Notes: generated by a model from the letters alone, not told the origin. A stretch of DNA of 64,000 nt from Chryseobacterium gleum (GCA_945897805.1 CAMDFX010000001.1:310001-374000); one strand, 5' to 3'. Counted from the first letter of the stretch, positions 7,905 to 17,171 are shown. Program-made: numbers and translations.

Positions 7905-10535
7905 ATGAAAATAAAACTAATCGCTCTGTGCTTTCTGCCAATGGCTTTGTCTGCACAAATTAATATTACTACTTCGGGAAATTCCACCGAAAATTTCAAC
8001 TCACTTTTGAACACAGGTTCAGTAAATGATTGGTTTGATAACAACACAATTCCAAATTACTTTGCACAAAGATCTGGATCTGGAATTTATTACAATGCAG
8101 GAACAGGTTCATTAGTTTCGGGAAATTTATACAGTTTTGGGGCCACTGGTAGTTCAGAACGAGCACTAGGAAGTGTTGGTTCAGGTAGTTCGACAGCGGG
8201 TAATTTTGCGTTTGGTGTTTTGATGCAAAATAATTCTGGCTTCAACCTAGATCAACTTAGTGTAAGCTATACTTTAGAACAATGGAGAAATGGCGGAAAC
8301 ACTACTCCTGATGAAGTTACAGTTTGGTACAAAACTAGTAGTAGCTCAATTTCAAATCTCACTCCAGGAGTTAATACTGATTGGACTCAGGTTACTGCGC
8401 TTACAACAGCAAGTCCTATAAATATTGCAGGTGCAGGTGCTTTGGATGGAAATCTAGGAGCCAATCAGATGTTAGTGTCAAATATTTCAATACCAAATCT
8501 TTTTGTGCCTAACGGACATTTTATAATGATTAAATGGGAAGACATTGATCATGCTGGAAATGATGATGGTTTGGGAATTGATGATGTTACATTGGCTTGG
8601 ACTGTAGGTTGCAATACTTCAAGCTTTATCACTGAAACTGCTTGCAATTCATACACTGTGCCAAGCGGCGATGAAACTTATACTGCTTCGGGTGTTTATT
8701 ATGACACTATTCCGAATTATACTTTGTGCGACAGTATTTTAACAATCAATTTAACGATTGAAACAGATGTTGTTTATTTTGCAGACAATGATGCTGACGG
8801 TTTTGGAGATATCAACAACAGCATTAATACTTGTGTTCCGCCAATTTCAGGATATGTATTGAATAGCAATGACTGCGATGATCAAAGTTCAGCCATTGGA
8901 ATTGGAAATACAACTTATTATTTAGATGCTGATTTAGATGGTTTTGGAGATGTAAATAATTTCACGCTTGGCTGTGTTTTACCGATTGGTTATTCTCTCA
9001 ACGCATTGGATTGCAACGATGCTGATATAAATATTAATCCAAATACAATAGATATTCCTGACAATGGAATTGATGAAGATTGTTCAGGTTCAGATGCCAC
9101 CTTACTTGGATTCAATGTAGGAATGTATGAATTTACGCAAGCCGCTGCTTGTCCGGTAACTGCGCTCTCTGTGACTGCGCAACCAACAAATGCTGTTTTT
9201 AGCGATTATTCTTCGTTGGGAACAATTTGCAGCAGTGCAGCCAATGTTTTCAGCGCAAGTGGTTGGAATATAACTTCGACAATCGATGTTAACCAATACA
9301 ATCAATTTTCAGTTACAAGCAATGATTGTTTTTCGTTGGATTTGAATAAATTAATCTTCACACATAGAATAAGCGGTTCTGGTGGAACACCAACTTATAC
9401 ATTGCGTTCTAGTTTGGATAATTATACTACAGATTTAGCAACAGGAAATCCACTAACAACAGACCAAATTGATACAATTATTTTGCCTGCTTCATTTGAT
9501 GCCGTTTCGCAAGTTACTTTTAGGTTTTACATCACCAATATGGCTTCTCTGCAAGCAACATGGAGAAATGATAATGTTACCTTATTCGGAAACATAAATT
9601 CAGTTCAACCAACGACTTTTTACGCAGATACAGATGGAGATTCATACGGAAATTCAGCAGTGACAATTTCTGCTTGCAGCTTGCCAGTTGGATATGTTGC
9701 CAATGATTCAGATTGCGATGATAGCAATAGCGCAATTAATCCTACAACCGTTTGGTATGAAGATGCGGATGCTGATAATGTTGGAAATTTGACAGTGACT
9801 TTTACTGGATGCGTTGCCCCAACCAACTATGTTTTAGTTTCTGGTGATTGCGACGATTCTGACCCTGCAGCAACTTTTCCAGTGATCTACTATCAAGACA
9901 GTGACAACGATGGATATGGCGTTGCGTTTGGAGTCGAATTTTGTCAAAATCCTGGTTTTGGATTTGTATTAAACAACACCGATTGTGACGATAGTCAAAA
10001 TTCAGTTTATCCCGGAGCACCAGAAATTTGCGATGATTTTGATAACAATTGCAATGGTCAAACCAACGAAGGATTGCAAACTACAGTTTATTATTTAGAT
10101 AACGATGGCGATACTTATGGGCAGGGAAGTGCAGGCGATTTTTGTTCAGATCCTGGAATTGGATATTCTTTATTGAATACTGATTGCGATGATGATAATG
10201 CAGCAGCGTATCTTGGTGCAACTGAAATATTGAACAATGGTGTAGATGAAAATTGCGACAATACGGACAATTATATGTCAATCCTTGAAAATGAAATGAG
10301 CAATTTGAACGTTCAACCAAATCCTTCCAATGGATTTTTCACACTTACTTTTCCAACTGATGTGAAACAATTGAATTTACAATTATTGGATTTGAATGGC
10401 AAAACTTTGAACAGTCAACAATTAAATGGTTCTAAATTTGAATTGAATTATTCAAACGTAAGTGAGGGAATTTACTTACTTCAAATTTCATCAATTTTTG
10501 AAACAAAAACGGTTCGAATTTCTATCGTGAAATAG
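7905..10535 (+). CDS. T9SS-secreted protein with MopE-type metal-binding repeats
   Basis: An 876-residue exported protein with a signal peptide (ends LSAQ, about residue 17), a beta-rich region to about 230, then six imperfect repeats of the MopE pattern: an Asp-rich start such as YYLDADLDGFGD, a Cys, then DCDDxxxAINP. The repeats fall at about 286-330, 335-380, 560-610, 610-655, 655-710 and 720-770, with a non-repeat insertion between the second and third. The Asp-rich turns look Ca-binding; MopE is known to bind copper. The last 80 or so residues, from NVQPNPSNGFF to the terminal VRISIVK, form a type A T9SS sorting domain, so the protein is exported and probably surface-attached or released. 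Confidence 0.85.
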   Translation: MKIKLIALCFLPMALSAQINITTSGNSTENFNSLLNTGSVNDWFDNNTIPNYFAQRSGSGIYYNAGTGSLVSGNLYSFGATGSSERALGSVGSGSSTAGNFAFGVLMQNNSGFNLDQLSVSYTLEQWRNGGNTTPDEVTVWYKTSSSSISNLTPGVNTDWTQVTALTTASPINIAGAGALDGNLGANQMLVSNISIPNLFVPNGHFIMIKWEDIDHAGNDDGLGIDDVTLAWTVGCNTSSFITETACNSYTVPSGDETYTASGVYYDTIPNYTLCDSILTINLTIETDVVYFADNDADGFGDINNSINTCVPPISGYVLNSNDCDDQSSAIGIGNTTYYLDADLDGFGDVNNFTLGCVLPIGYSLNALDCNDADININPNTIDIPDNGIDEDCSGSDATLLGFNVGMYEFTQAAACPVTALSVTAQPTNAVFSDYSSLGTICSSAANVFSASGWNITSTIDVNQYNQFSVTSNDCFSLDLNKLIFTHRISGSGGTPTYTLRSSLDNYTTDLATGNPLTTDQIDTIILPASFDAVSQVTFRFYITNMASLQATWRNDNVTLFGNINSVQPTTFYADTDGDSYGNSAVTISACSLPVGYVANDSDCDDSNSAINPTTVWYEDADADNVGNLTVTFTGCVAPTNYVLVSGDCDDSDPAATFPVIYYQDSDNDGYGVAFGVEFCQNPGFGFVLNNTDCDDSQNSVYPGAPEICDDFDNNCNGQTNEGLQTTVYYLDNDGDTYGQGSAGDFCSDPGIGYSLLNTDCDDDNAAAYLGATEILNNGVDENCDNTDNYMSILENEMSNLNVQPNPSNGFFTLTFPTDVKQLNLQLLDLNGKTLNSQQLNGSKFELNYSNVSEGIYLLQISSIFETKTVRISIVK

Positions 10536-10561
10536 ACGAAGTTAAATCGTTGCTAAGATCT

Positions 10562-10615
10562 AAATTACACTTCTCTTTCGGCGTATTTTCGTTGTATGTG
10601 AAGTGTAATTTTTTT
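10562..10615 (+). terminator. Terminator of the MopE-repeat gene
   Basis: AAATTACACTTC pairs with GAAGTGTAATTT around a 26-base loop, followed by a T-run. It lies 26 bases after the stop. Confidence 0.8.
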
Positions 10616-10648
10616 GTTTGTGCTATTTTGTAACTCAAAATCAACATA

Positions 10649-11149
10649 ATGGGCAATTTGTTAAAATTTATTTATACATTTTTTATTTTGTTACTCTTTG
10701 CATGCAAGTCACCTGAAAGTGAAATTTGTGAAGACACTGTTTTGTCAGAACCTGAATTTGTTTTAAATAAATTTGTAGGCACATGGAAAAATAATGATGG
10801 AATTCATTTTGAACGATGGAAAAAATTGGATTCTAATCAATTCTTTTCAGATGTTTTTCGATTTGAGGGAAAGGATACGGTTTTCTTGGAAGTGGCCAAG
10901 ATCTATTTTTTAAATCAAAAGTGGAATTTTGAAAATTGGGTAAAAGGTCAAAACGAAAATAAAAAAGTTACTTTCAAAGCTGAAAAATGGGAAGAAAATT
11001 ACATCGCATTTAAAAATCCATTACACGATTTCCCAACAGAAATTCATTATCAGTTCGTTGATGACTTTACTTTAAAAGCATTTATTGTTGGAAAAAACGA
11101 AGGCGGAAAGTTCGATACAATCTATTTTAATTATCAAAGAATTGATTAA
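10649..11149 (+). CDS. Lipoprotein, DUF6265-like
   Basis: A 166-residue protein with a lipoprotein signal (LLLFACKS, Cys at about 19). The mature part has the calycin-like layout of DUF6265 proteins: GTWKNNDGIHFERWKKLD, then a series of short strands, then NPLHDFPTEIHYQFVDD and a final FDTIYFNYQRID. Its role is unknown. It stands alone between two terminated or well-spaced genes. The family name rests on motif memory and could be wrong; lipoprotein status is firmer. Confidence 0.6.
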   Translation: MGNLLKFIYTFFILLLFACKSPESEICEDTVLSEPEFVLNKFVGTWKNNDGIHFERWKKLDSNQFFSDVFRFEGKDTVFLEVAKIYFLNQKWNFENWVKGQNENKKVTFKAEKWEENYIAFKNPLHDFPTEIHYQFVDDFTLKAFIVGKNEGGKFDTIYFNYQRID

Positions 11150-11273
11150 AAAAACGGTTGATTTAATATTTGAATACTGATTAGTTAATCACTGAGTTGA
11201 GTTGTGAATTAAAAAGTTATAGCTTTTGCTGCATTGATGAATTAAAATGTGTCAAAAAGTGAAGAATAAAAAT

Positions 11274-11281
11274 TATCTTTG
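11274..11281 (+). promoter_or_regulatory. Candidate -7 box for the GT2 gene
   Basis: TATCTTTG fits TAnnTTTG. The leader to the ATG at 11364 would be about 75 nt. No well-placed TTTG was found. Confidence 0.35.
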
Positions 11282-11363
11282 GCCTTTTTTGTGTATTAGT
11301 TTTTTGGATTAAATACACGTTTAATAAGAAGGATCTAGGTCCATTAACTATTAATATTATTAT

Positions 11364-13349
11364 ATGATCAAGTTTTTGTTGATTTTAGTTGTTTTTCTTG
11401 CTGGATTTCAATCTTATGCAGAAGTTGCAATTGCCGATGCAAACGTAAACTCAAAAGACACTTTGAAAACTGAAGCTGCTAAACCAGCGGTGCAATTAGT
11501 GAAAACTTTTTCAAAGAGAGATGTTCGCGGTATATTAATCGATGCCATAACAGAAAATCCAACGGAGAAAGTAAACGTAATTCTGAAAAGCAAAATTTCA
11601 AACAAATCTTTCGAAGCTGAATCTGACGATGATGGAATCTTTTTGTTTAAAAATATTCCAGTTGGCGAATATCAATTATTGATTGAAGACAAAGATTATA
11701 TTTTACCTGGAGATCCTGAAAAAGCTGCCTCAAAAAGAGGTTTTCCAGTTTCAATTGACAATGAGCATGAAACAGCTTACAATATGCAGCCTTTCAAAGT
11801 TTCATTGAAAGTAAGCTGGATGTTCAACTGGGGCGATAAAGGTGCAAAAGAGCATTATTGGTCACATTTGACTGCTAAAATAATTTTAATTATTTACGGT
11901 TCTTGTTTGGTTTTGGTATTCTTTTACAGTATCTTACAGTTGTCTTTGTCGATTGCCTACGCGAGAAATCGCAAGAAAAAGGAAGTGGAATTTAGACCAA
12001 CTTTTGATCCAGTGAAAGCGCCGAAAGTGACAGTTCAATTACCTATGTACAATGAATTGTATGTGGCTGAGAGAATCATTGAAAAAGCCGCTGCATTTGA
12101 TTATCCTGCTGATAAATTAGAAATTCAAGTACTTGACGATTCAACAGATGAAACCAAAGATGTAATTGCTAAAAAAGTAGCTGAAGTTGCTGCAACTGGA
12201 GTAAATATCAAACACATTCACAGGGTTGACAGAACCGGTTACAAAGCGGGAGCATTAGATGCAGCGATGGACAAAGTAGAAGGTGAATTCATCGCTATTT
12301 TTGACGCGGATTTTGAGCCAGAACCAGATTTCTTGCAAAAAACAATGCCTTATTTTGAAGATGAGAAAATTGGTGTAGTGCAAACTCGCTGGGGACATAT
12401 CAACAAAACATATTCTGTATTGACTCAATTGCAAGCCTTCGGATTGAATGGTCACTTTGCGGTGGAACAAGGCGGAAGAACTGCTTCTGGTCACTTTATT
12501 AATTTTAACGGAACAGGTGGCATTTGGAGAAAAAAATGTATTGAAGACGCTGGCGGTTGGGAACACGATACGTTGACTGAAGATTTAGATTTGAGCTACC
12601 GTGCGCAATTAAGAGGTTGGAAATTTAAATATTGTGAGCATGTGATCGCGCCTGCTGAATTGCCTATTACGATGTCGGCACTGAAAAGTCAACAGCACAG
12701 ATGGATGAAAGGTGGAGCAGAATGTTTCCGCAAAATGGCTTGGAGAATTTTGACTTTTAAAAATGTAAAAATTGGAGACAGGGTTCATGGTTTATCTCAT
12801 TTGTTCAATTCATCCGTCTTTGTCTTTATTTTAATGATGTCATTGCTGAGCTTGCCAGTTTTACATATCAAAGACAGTTTTTCTGATTTGAATTTCTTTA
12901 TTCAATTCGGTTCAATCTTTATTTTAAGCACTATTTTCTTGATGTATTATTATTGGTTGGCTTACAGAGATAAAACTGCCAATAAATTCAAATCATTCAT
13001 TCAATTTGTTGGTCGCTTCTTCCAATTCTTGATTGTTTCTATGGGCTTGTCTTTGAGTAATACCGTGGCAGTTTTAGAAGGATATTTAGGCATCAAGAGT
13101 TCGTTTGTGAGAACACCAAAATTCAATGTTTTGAGCAAAGGAGAATTCAAAGGAAATAAATACGATAAGAAAAGCATTTCACTCATCACTTTGGGTGAAG
13201 GTATATTGATGTTACTTTTCGGAGGAACGGCAATCAATCGCGCCATTTATGGTGATTTAGGAATGGTGCCTTTTCATTTGATGTTAGCCATTGGTTACGG
13301 TTTGGTTTTCTTCTATACGATTGGAGAATTGAGAACACAGAAAAAATAA
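11364..13349 (+). CDS. Processive-type GT2 glycosyltransferase with N-terminal exported Ig-like domain
   Basis: A 661-residue membrane protein. Residues 1-20 form a signal peptide or first membrane segment, and about 50-125 look like a carboxypeptidase-regulatory-like beta-sandwich (VRGILIDAITENPTEKVNV, then GIFLFKNIPVGEYQLLIEDK). A membrane segment follows at about 175-200, then the GT2 catalytic domain with LDDSTDE at about 256, DAD at about 313, TED at about 404 and QQHRW at about 442. Four or so more membrane segments follow. DD, DxD, TED and QxxRW are the signature of cellulose/chitin/mannan-synthase-like enzymes that make and extrude beta-linked chains. The product is unknown and no PilZ or cellulose genes are adjacent. 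Confidence 0.85.
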   Translation: MIKFLLILVVFLAGFQSYAEVAIADANVNSKDTLKTEAAKPAVQLVKTFSKRDVRGILIDAITENPTEKVNVILKSKISNKSFEAESDDDGIFLFKNIPVGEYQLLIEDKDYILPGDPEKAASKRGFPVSIDNEHETAYNMQPFKVSLKVSWMFNWGDKGAKEHYWSHLTAKIILIIYGSCLVLVFFYSILQLSLSIAYARNRKKKEVEFRPTFDPVKAPKVTVQLPMYNELYVAERIIEKAAAFDYPADKLEIQVLDDSTDETKDVIAKKVAEVAATGVNIKHIHRVDRTGYKAGALDAAMDKVEGEFIAIFDADFEPEPDFLQKTMPYFEDEKIGVVQTRWGHINKTYSVLTQLQAFGLNGHFAVEQGGRTASGHFINFNGTGGIWRKKCIEDAGGWEHDTLTEDLDLSYRAQLRGWKFKYCEHVIAPAELPITMSALKSQQHRWMKGGAECFRKMAWRILTFKNVKIGDRVHGLSHLFNSSVFVFILMMSLLSLPVLHIKDSFSDLNFFIQFGSIFILSTIFLMYYYWLAYRDKTANKFKSFIQFVGRFFQFLIVSMGLSLSNTVAVLEGYLGIKSSFVRTPKFNVLSKGEFKGNKYDKKSISLITLGEGILMLLFGGTAINRAIYGDLGMVPFHLMLAIGYGLVFFYTIGELRTQKK

Positions 13350-13373
13350 TTTCAAATACATAATTTCAAACTG

Positions 13374-13401
13374 AAAGGCGCTCTACTTGGGTGCCTTTTT
13401 T
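13374..13401 (+). terminator. Terminator of the GT2 gene
   Basis: AAAGGCGC and GTGCCTTT form a stem with one G-T pair, followed by a T-run, 25 bases after the stop. Confidence 0.75.
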
Positions 13402-13490
13402 GTTTTCAATTTAGAAATTGTTAAATAACATCATTTTAACATTATTGGGAACGATAATTGTTTAATTTTCTAGTATCAAAATAGAATATT

Positions 13491-15272
13491 ATGAGAAAAA
13501 GCTATTCAATCGTTTTTGCAATCATTTTCGGAGGAACTACTTCAATCATTTTTGCTCAAGATCAATTGACGAAAGATTTTGCCCCAATCAAAAGTGAATT
13601 GCAAAGTTGGGATCCTGTAAGAGGGGAGTGGTTGGCAGAAAGCATGTTGGCAATTTCTCGCAAGCAGCCTATTCCAGATAGAACTTTTCCAGAGGATTTT
13701 ACACCAGCGGAAATGTATAAAATGGTGCCAACGACTTCTAGAGATAGAATTGCGACAACGGTTACTGGGAATAGAAACAATATTGAAAATACACTAAATA
13801 GAGAAGCTTGGACACAAATATCAGATTTGATTAATCGTTCAAATTGTCAACCTTCCAAAGGAAGAAGTTATGGAGATCCGCATTTATCTACGTTTGATGG
13901 TAAATCATTTTCATTGCAAACGGTAGGAGAATTTATTCTTGCGCAATCTTTGAACGGTCAAGTGCAGGTGCAAACCAGACAAAGGCCGGAAGGAGAAGAT
14001 TTTTCTCTAAATACGGCTGTTGCAATGAATGTGAGTGGAGATAGAGTTTGTATTTATGCCGATGATCAGCCAGACAATGAAGTCAATAATCCATTGAGAG
14101 TGGACGGCAGGGTGGTTAGACTTTCTGGAACCAATGTTTATTATTTGCCGCATGGTGGAACGGTAAGAAATTCAGGAAATCAATATGTGGTTACTTGGCC
14201 TACAGGCGAATCCGTGACGGCGCAAATCACCAATCGAACTTCATTTAATTTTATGAATGTAACCACACAAATTTATCCATGCGCAAATGGTGGTTATGAA
14301 GGTTTATTAGGAAATGCCAACGGTTCGCCGAGCGATGATATCAATACCAGAAATAACCGCAATGGAAACATGGAATCAGCAAATAGATTCGGCACTGCGT
14401 TTGGCGTTCCAAATTCAACATTGAGTAACGAAGCGGAGAAAGAATATTTATTTTATTTGGCCAAAGAATATGGTTCCGCTTGGAGAGTTACACAAATGAA
14501 TACATTATTTGACTATCGACCAGGACAAAACACAGAATATTTTACTGATTATTCCTTTCCAAGATACCACAGAACAGTCAGAGATTTGAGTCAAGCGCAA
14601 AGAGACGCCGCAAGAAGAGATTGCGAAAATGATGGCATCAGAGGAAATGAATTAGATGGTTGTATTTTTGACCGTGGACACATTGGTTTACCGCCAACTC
14701 GTCAACCAGAGATTATTGATAGAACGGCTGGAGTTGTACTGCCAAATTTGCAAGGCGGCGGTCGCGTTTTGAATGTAAATCCAAGACAACCAGAAACGAA
14801 TAGTTCTTCAACAAAACCAGTGGTTAGTGGAGGCGAAAGCAAACAGCCAGGAGTTGAACCAGTAAAACCTACCAAACCTGATGCAATTGGTTCTGAGCCT
14901 AAAGCACCACCTACAGAAAATCCTTCTCCGGTAATTCAAAGTAAACCAGTTAGTTCAGGGGAAAATGTGGGCTCAACCAAGCCGACTGAAACAAAATCAC
15001 CTGCTTCTCCCGTTATAACGGAACCAATTGTGTCACCAAAACCAACAGAAAGCAAGCCTATTGAGAAACCAAAACCAGTATATGAGAATAAACCAATTGA
15101 AGATAAACAGGTAGAGAAACCAAAGCCAGCACCAATTCAAGCGCCAAAACCAGTGACACCGGCGCCAAAACCGATTGAAAATAAACCAGTAATTCAACCT
15201 TCAACACCAGTCAAAGTGGCAACGCCAGCGCCAACACAAGCAACTAAACCAGCGATTGCGAAACCAAGATAG
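13491..15272 (+). CDS. Secreted VWD-domain protein with Lys/Pro-rich tail
   Basis: A 593-residue protein with a signal peptide (ends IIFAQ, about residue 23). After an N-terminal helical region, a von Willebrand factor type D domain spans about 120-300: GDPHLSTFDGKSFSLQTVGEF is the start motif and YEGLLGNANGSPSDD the typical end. Residues 436-593 are low-complexity, with many KP, EKPKP and APKP units and no hydrophobic stretch. VWD domains occur in large secreted adhesive or clotting proteins of animals and in scattered bacteria. No T9SS tail is visible, so export beyond the periplasm is uncertain; the tail may bind cell wall or polyanions. It converges with the next gene, with one base between stops. 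Confidence 0.8.
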   Translation: MRKSYSIVFAIIFGGTTSIIFAQDQLTKDFAPIKSELQSWDPVRGEWLAESMLAISRKQPIPDRTFPEDFTPAEMYKMVPTTSRDRIATTVTGNRNNIENTLNREAWTQISDLINRSNCQPSKGRSYGDPHLSTFDGKSFSLQTVGEFILAQSLNGQVQVQTRQRPEGEDFSLNTAVAMNVSGDRVCIYADDQPDNEVNNPLRVDGRVVRLSGTNVYYLPHGGTVRNSGNQYVVTWPTGESVTAQITNRTSFNFMNVTTQIYPCANGGYEGLLGNANGSPSDDINTRNNRNGNMESANRFGTAFGVPNSTLSNEAEKEYLFYLAKEYGSAWRVTQMNTLFDYRPGQNTEYFTDYSFPRYHRTVRDLSQAQRDAARRDCENDGIRGNELDGCIFDRGHIGLPPTRQPEIIDRTAGVVLPNLQGGGRVLNVNPRQPETNSSSTKPVVSGGESKQPGVEPVKPTKPDAIGSEPKAPPTENPSPVIQSKPVSSGENVGSTKPTETKSPASPVITEPIVSPKPTESKPIEKPKPVYENKPIEDKQVEKPKPAPIQAPKPVTPAPKPIENKPVIQPSTPVKVATPAPTQATKPAIAKPR

Positions 15273-15273
15273 A

Positions 15274-15825
15274 TTAATGCAAAGCTTTGTAACTTTCGAC
15301 CCAAGTGGAATCTTGAACGTCTTTGAGAATGTTCCAGAAATTTGAATCTAAAAAATAGTTCAGATCCAAATTATCCACTTTGTAATTGATTCTTAGAAAT
15401 TCAGCTTGTCTGGCCGATGGTCGGTTTAAGTCATTTGACCATCCTTTTTCATCTACGTTCATAAAGGGAAAGTCAGAAAATCTCAATTTCCAAAGTGAAT
15501 CAACAGGGAAACACATTGGAATTGGTTTCAAATGGATGGAATCATTGATCATACCGCAAGAAACACCGTACTTTTCAAATAAATTTTCTTTCGAAGGGTT
15601 GTAAATACTCGGCCAATATCCTGATGCAATTTTGATGAAATCATCTTTGGTGAGGATTTTTTTATAAGTCAAGGCGCGACCATCATCTAAAAATGCGACC
15701 AATGAATACATGGTTGTTCCAGATTGAAATCTTACTTGCACGCCAAAAACGGGTTTCAAAGTAGGATTTTGAACCACAGACGCACAGATGAGCCAACAAA
15801 AAAGTAAAAAAATCCGCAAATACAT
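15274..15825 (-). CDS. Secreted hypothetical protein
   Basis: A 183-residue protein from the ATG at 15825 (MYLRIFLLFCW), chosen because the signal peptide begins there; a further in-frame ATG at 15849 would add eight polar residues. No family was recognised. The sequence has many aromatic residues and ends with FWNILKDVQDSTWVESYKALH. It probably acts in the periplasm or outer membrane. Confidence 0.6.
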   Translation of the reverse strand: MYLRIFLLFCWLICASVVQNPTLKPVFGVQVRFQSGTTMYSLVAFLDDGRALTYKKILTKDDFIKIASGYWPSIYNPSKENLFEKYGVSCGMINDSIHLKPIPMCFPVDSLWKLRFSDFPFMNVDEKGWSNDLNRPSARQAEFLRINYKVDNLDLNYFLDSNFWNILKDVQDSTWVESYKALH

Positions 15826-15879
15826 ATCTGAATCTAAGGACTGAAGCAATACTTCAATCGTCTTTGAAACGTAATACGG

Positions 15880-16056
15880 TTATTTTGAGTTTTGGTTCTT
15901 ATAAAAGAAAATAAACCAAGAGATTATTAAAAAAAAGGCTATTAAACTTAGTATTACAAAGATATTTTGGACTAAAAAAACGGTTACAAGTAGCGTTGGA
16001 ATAGCGAAAATTGCCAATAAATGAAACTTACCTTGGTGTTTGGGATTATTTTTCAA
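15880..16056 (-). CDS. Small two-helix membrane protein (TTG start)
   Basis: A 58-codon reading frame that starts with TTG at 16056 and overlaps the end of the 5-formyltetrahydrofolate cyclo-ligase gene by 11 bases. It begins MKNNPKHQGKFHLL and contains two hydrophobic stretches (about 12-29 and 31-51) broken by a Gln-Asn pair, followed by a basic polar tail (FYKNQNSK). That is the shape of a small membrane hairpin protein with both ends in the cytosol. The overlap suggests translational coupling. There is no recognised family. The call is moderate because AT-rich antisense sequence can mimic membrane helices. Confidence 0.42.
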   Translation of the reverse strand: MKNNPKHQGKFHLLAIFAIPTLLVTVFLVQNIFVILSLIAFFLIISWFIFFYKNQNSK

Positions 16057-16621
16057 ATCGAATCAAGCCAGTGGGCGTAATGCAAGCATGCAAGCGAACA
16101 TCTGCAGGGTGCGTGTCTGCAATTTTATTTTCTAAATCAAAAAGATAAAGACCAATAAATTGACAATTTGGCGCACATTTTTTCAGGAATTTATCATAAA
16201 ATCCTTTGCCATAACCAACACGATTTCCTTTTTTATCGGCAGAAATTAAAGGGACAAAAACATAATCAAAGCGGTCTGCAGCAATAACTTTTCCTTTTTT
16301 TGGTTCAGGAATTCCCCAAGCGCTCAATTCTAATTGGTCTTCCGATTCAAAAAGGATGTGCTTCATTTCCATCGTTTCAAAATTAGACTTTGGAATTGCT
16401 ACTTTGGCGCCAAATTCTGAAGCTTTTTCCCAAATTCGATAGGTGTTTATTTCATGCTGTCTTTCAATAGGTAAAAATAAACTCACATATTTATCTTCCA
16501 ATTGAAAATGCGTGAAAATCAAATCAGATATTTGTTCCGACAATTGCTGCAATTGCCCTGGTGCCAATTCTTTTCTTTTTTCAAGATAAAATTGTCTTAA
16601 TTCAGTTTTTGTTTTACTCAT
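16046..16621 (-). CDS. 5-formyltetrahydrofolate cyclo-ligase
   Basis: A 191-residue cytosolic enzyme that converts 5-formyltetrahydrofolate to 5,10-methenyltetrahydrofolate using ATP. Family motifs are present: RQFYLEKRKEL near the start, LPIERQHEINTY for substrate binding, and the glycine-rich RVGYGKGFYDKFL at about 145-157. Length is normal. Its ATG overlaps the stop of the upstream small secreted gene (ATGA), and its 3' end overlaps the small membrane ORF. Confidence 0.92.
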   Translation of the reverse strand: MSKTKTELRQFYLEKRKELAPGQLQQLSEQISDLIFTHFQLEDKYVSLFLPIERQHEINTYRIWEKASEFGAKVAIPKSNFETMEMKHILFESEDQLELSAWGIPEPKKGKVIAADRFDYVFVPLISADKKGNRVGYGKGFYDKFLKKCAPNCQFIGLYLFDLENKIADTHPADVRLHACITPTGLIRFEK

Positions 16622-16851
16622 ATTTCGGGGACAAATGGTCTAGCTGAACTAGCAACTTTGGTTTTATTTATTTTATCTGAATTCATCCACTGCACAGATT
16701 CAATTAAGATTTTAGAACTATCAGTCAATTCTGCAAAACCATCACAACTTCCCACTGCTGATTCTGGATAGGTATAAACCTTTAATTGGGAAAAAGTATT
16801 GATTGCAATGAAGTTGATTAATGCAAATAAAAATAGTTTTAAATTTTTCAT
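16618..16851 (-). CDS. Small secreted protein, unknown
   Basis: A 77-residue protein from the ATG at 16851 (MKNLKLFLFALINF), with a clear signal peptide ending NTFSQ. A longer in-frame ATG at 16887 adds a polar leader before the signal and is unlikely. The mature part contains VGSCDGFAELT, reminiscent of a single SprB-like adhesin repeat, but it ends abruptly after PFVPEI. Its stop overlaps the cyclo-ligase start (ATGA). It may be a remnant of a larger surface protein gene or a genuine small exported protein. Confidence 0.5.
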   Translation of the reverse strand: MKNLKLFLFALINFIAINTFSQLKVYTYPESAVGSCDGFAELTDSSKILIESVQWMNSDKINKTKVASSARPFVPEI

Positions 16852-17171
16852 GTTATTTTTTATTAATCCACTTTGGAATTGAGCCAAAATAAAAGAGATT
16901 AGATTATATTTATAAAACCTTAGGCAAAAAGAAACAAAGCCAGTTTTTTACTATAACTACAAATATAATCAAAATATAAAAATATACATATTGTATTGCC
17001 AATCAAGCTTGCAAATTTGTGCAATTATAAAAAATAAGTTCTATTTGATTGCAATTAACAAAAATTCGCTTAAATCGCAGTTAAATATGCCAACCTCCTC
17101 GTTTTTGTTCCGTTTTAAACTTTGATAAACATTAACTTTGCATTTCAAATCAAAATAAAAAAGCACCCAAA
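16852..17171. other. 320-base divergent intergenic region
   Basis: This AT-rich spacer separates a minus-strand gene from the plus-strand barrel operon. The only signal I support is TAACTTTG at 17133-17140 for the plus operon. No open frame, RNA gene or strong hairpin was found. Confidence 0.6.
17133..17140 (+). promoter_or_regulatory. Candidate -7 box for the DUF5777 operon
   Basis: TAACTTTG fits TAnnTTTG, 31 bases before the ATG at 17172. TTTG at 17104-17107 is 25 bases upstream, a little wide. Confidence 0.45.
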
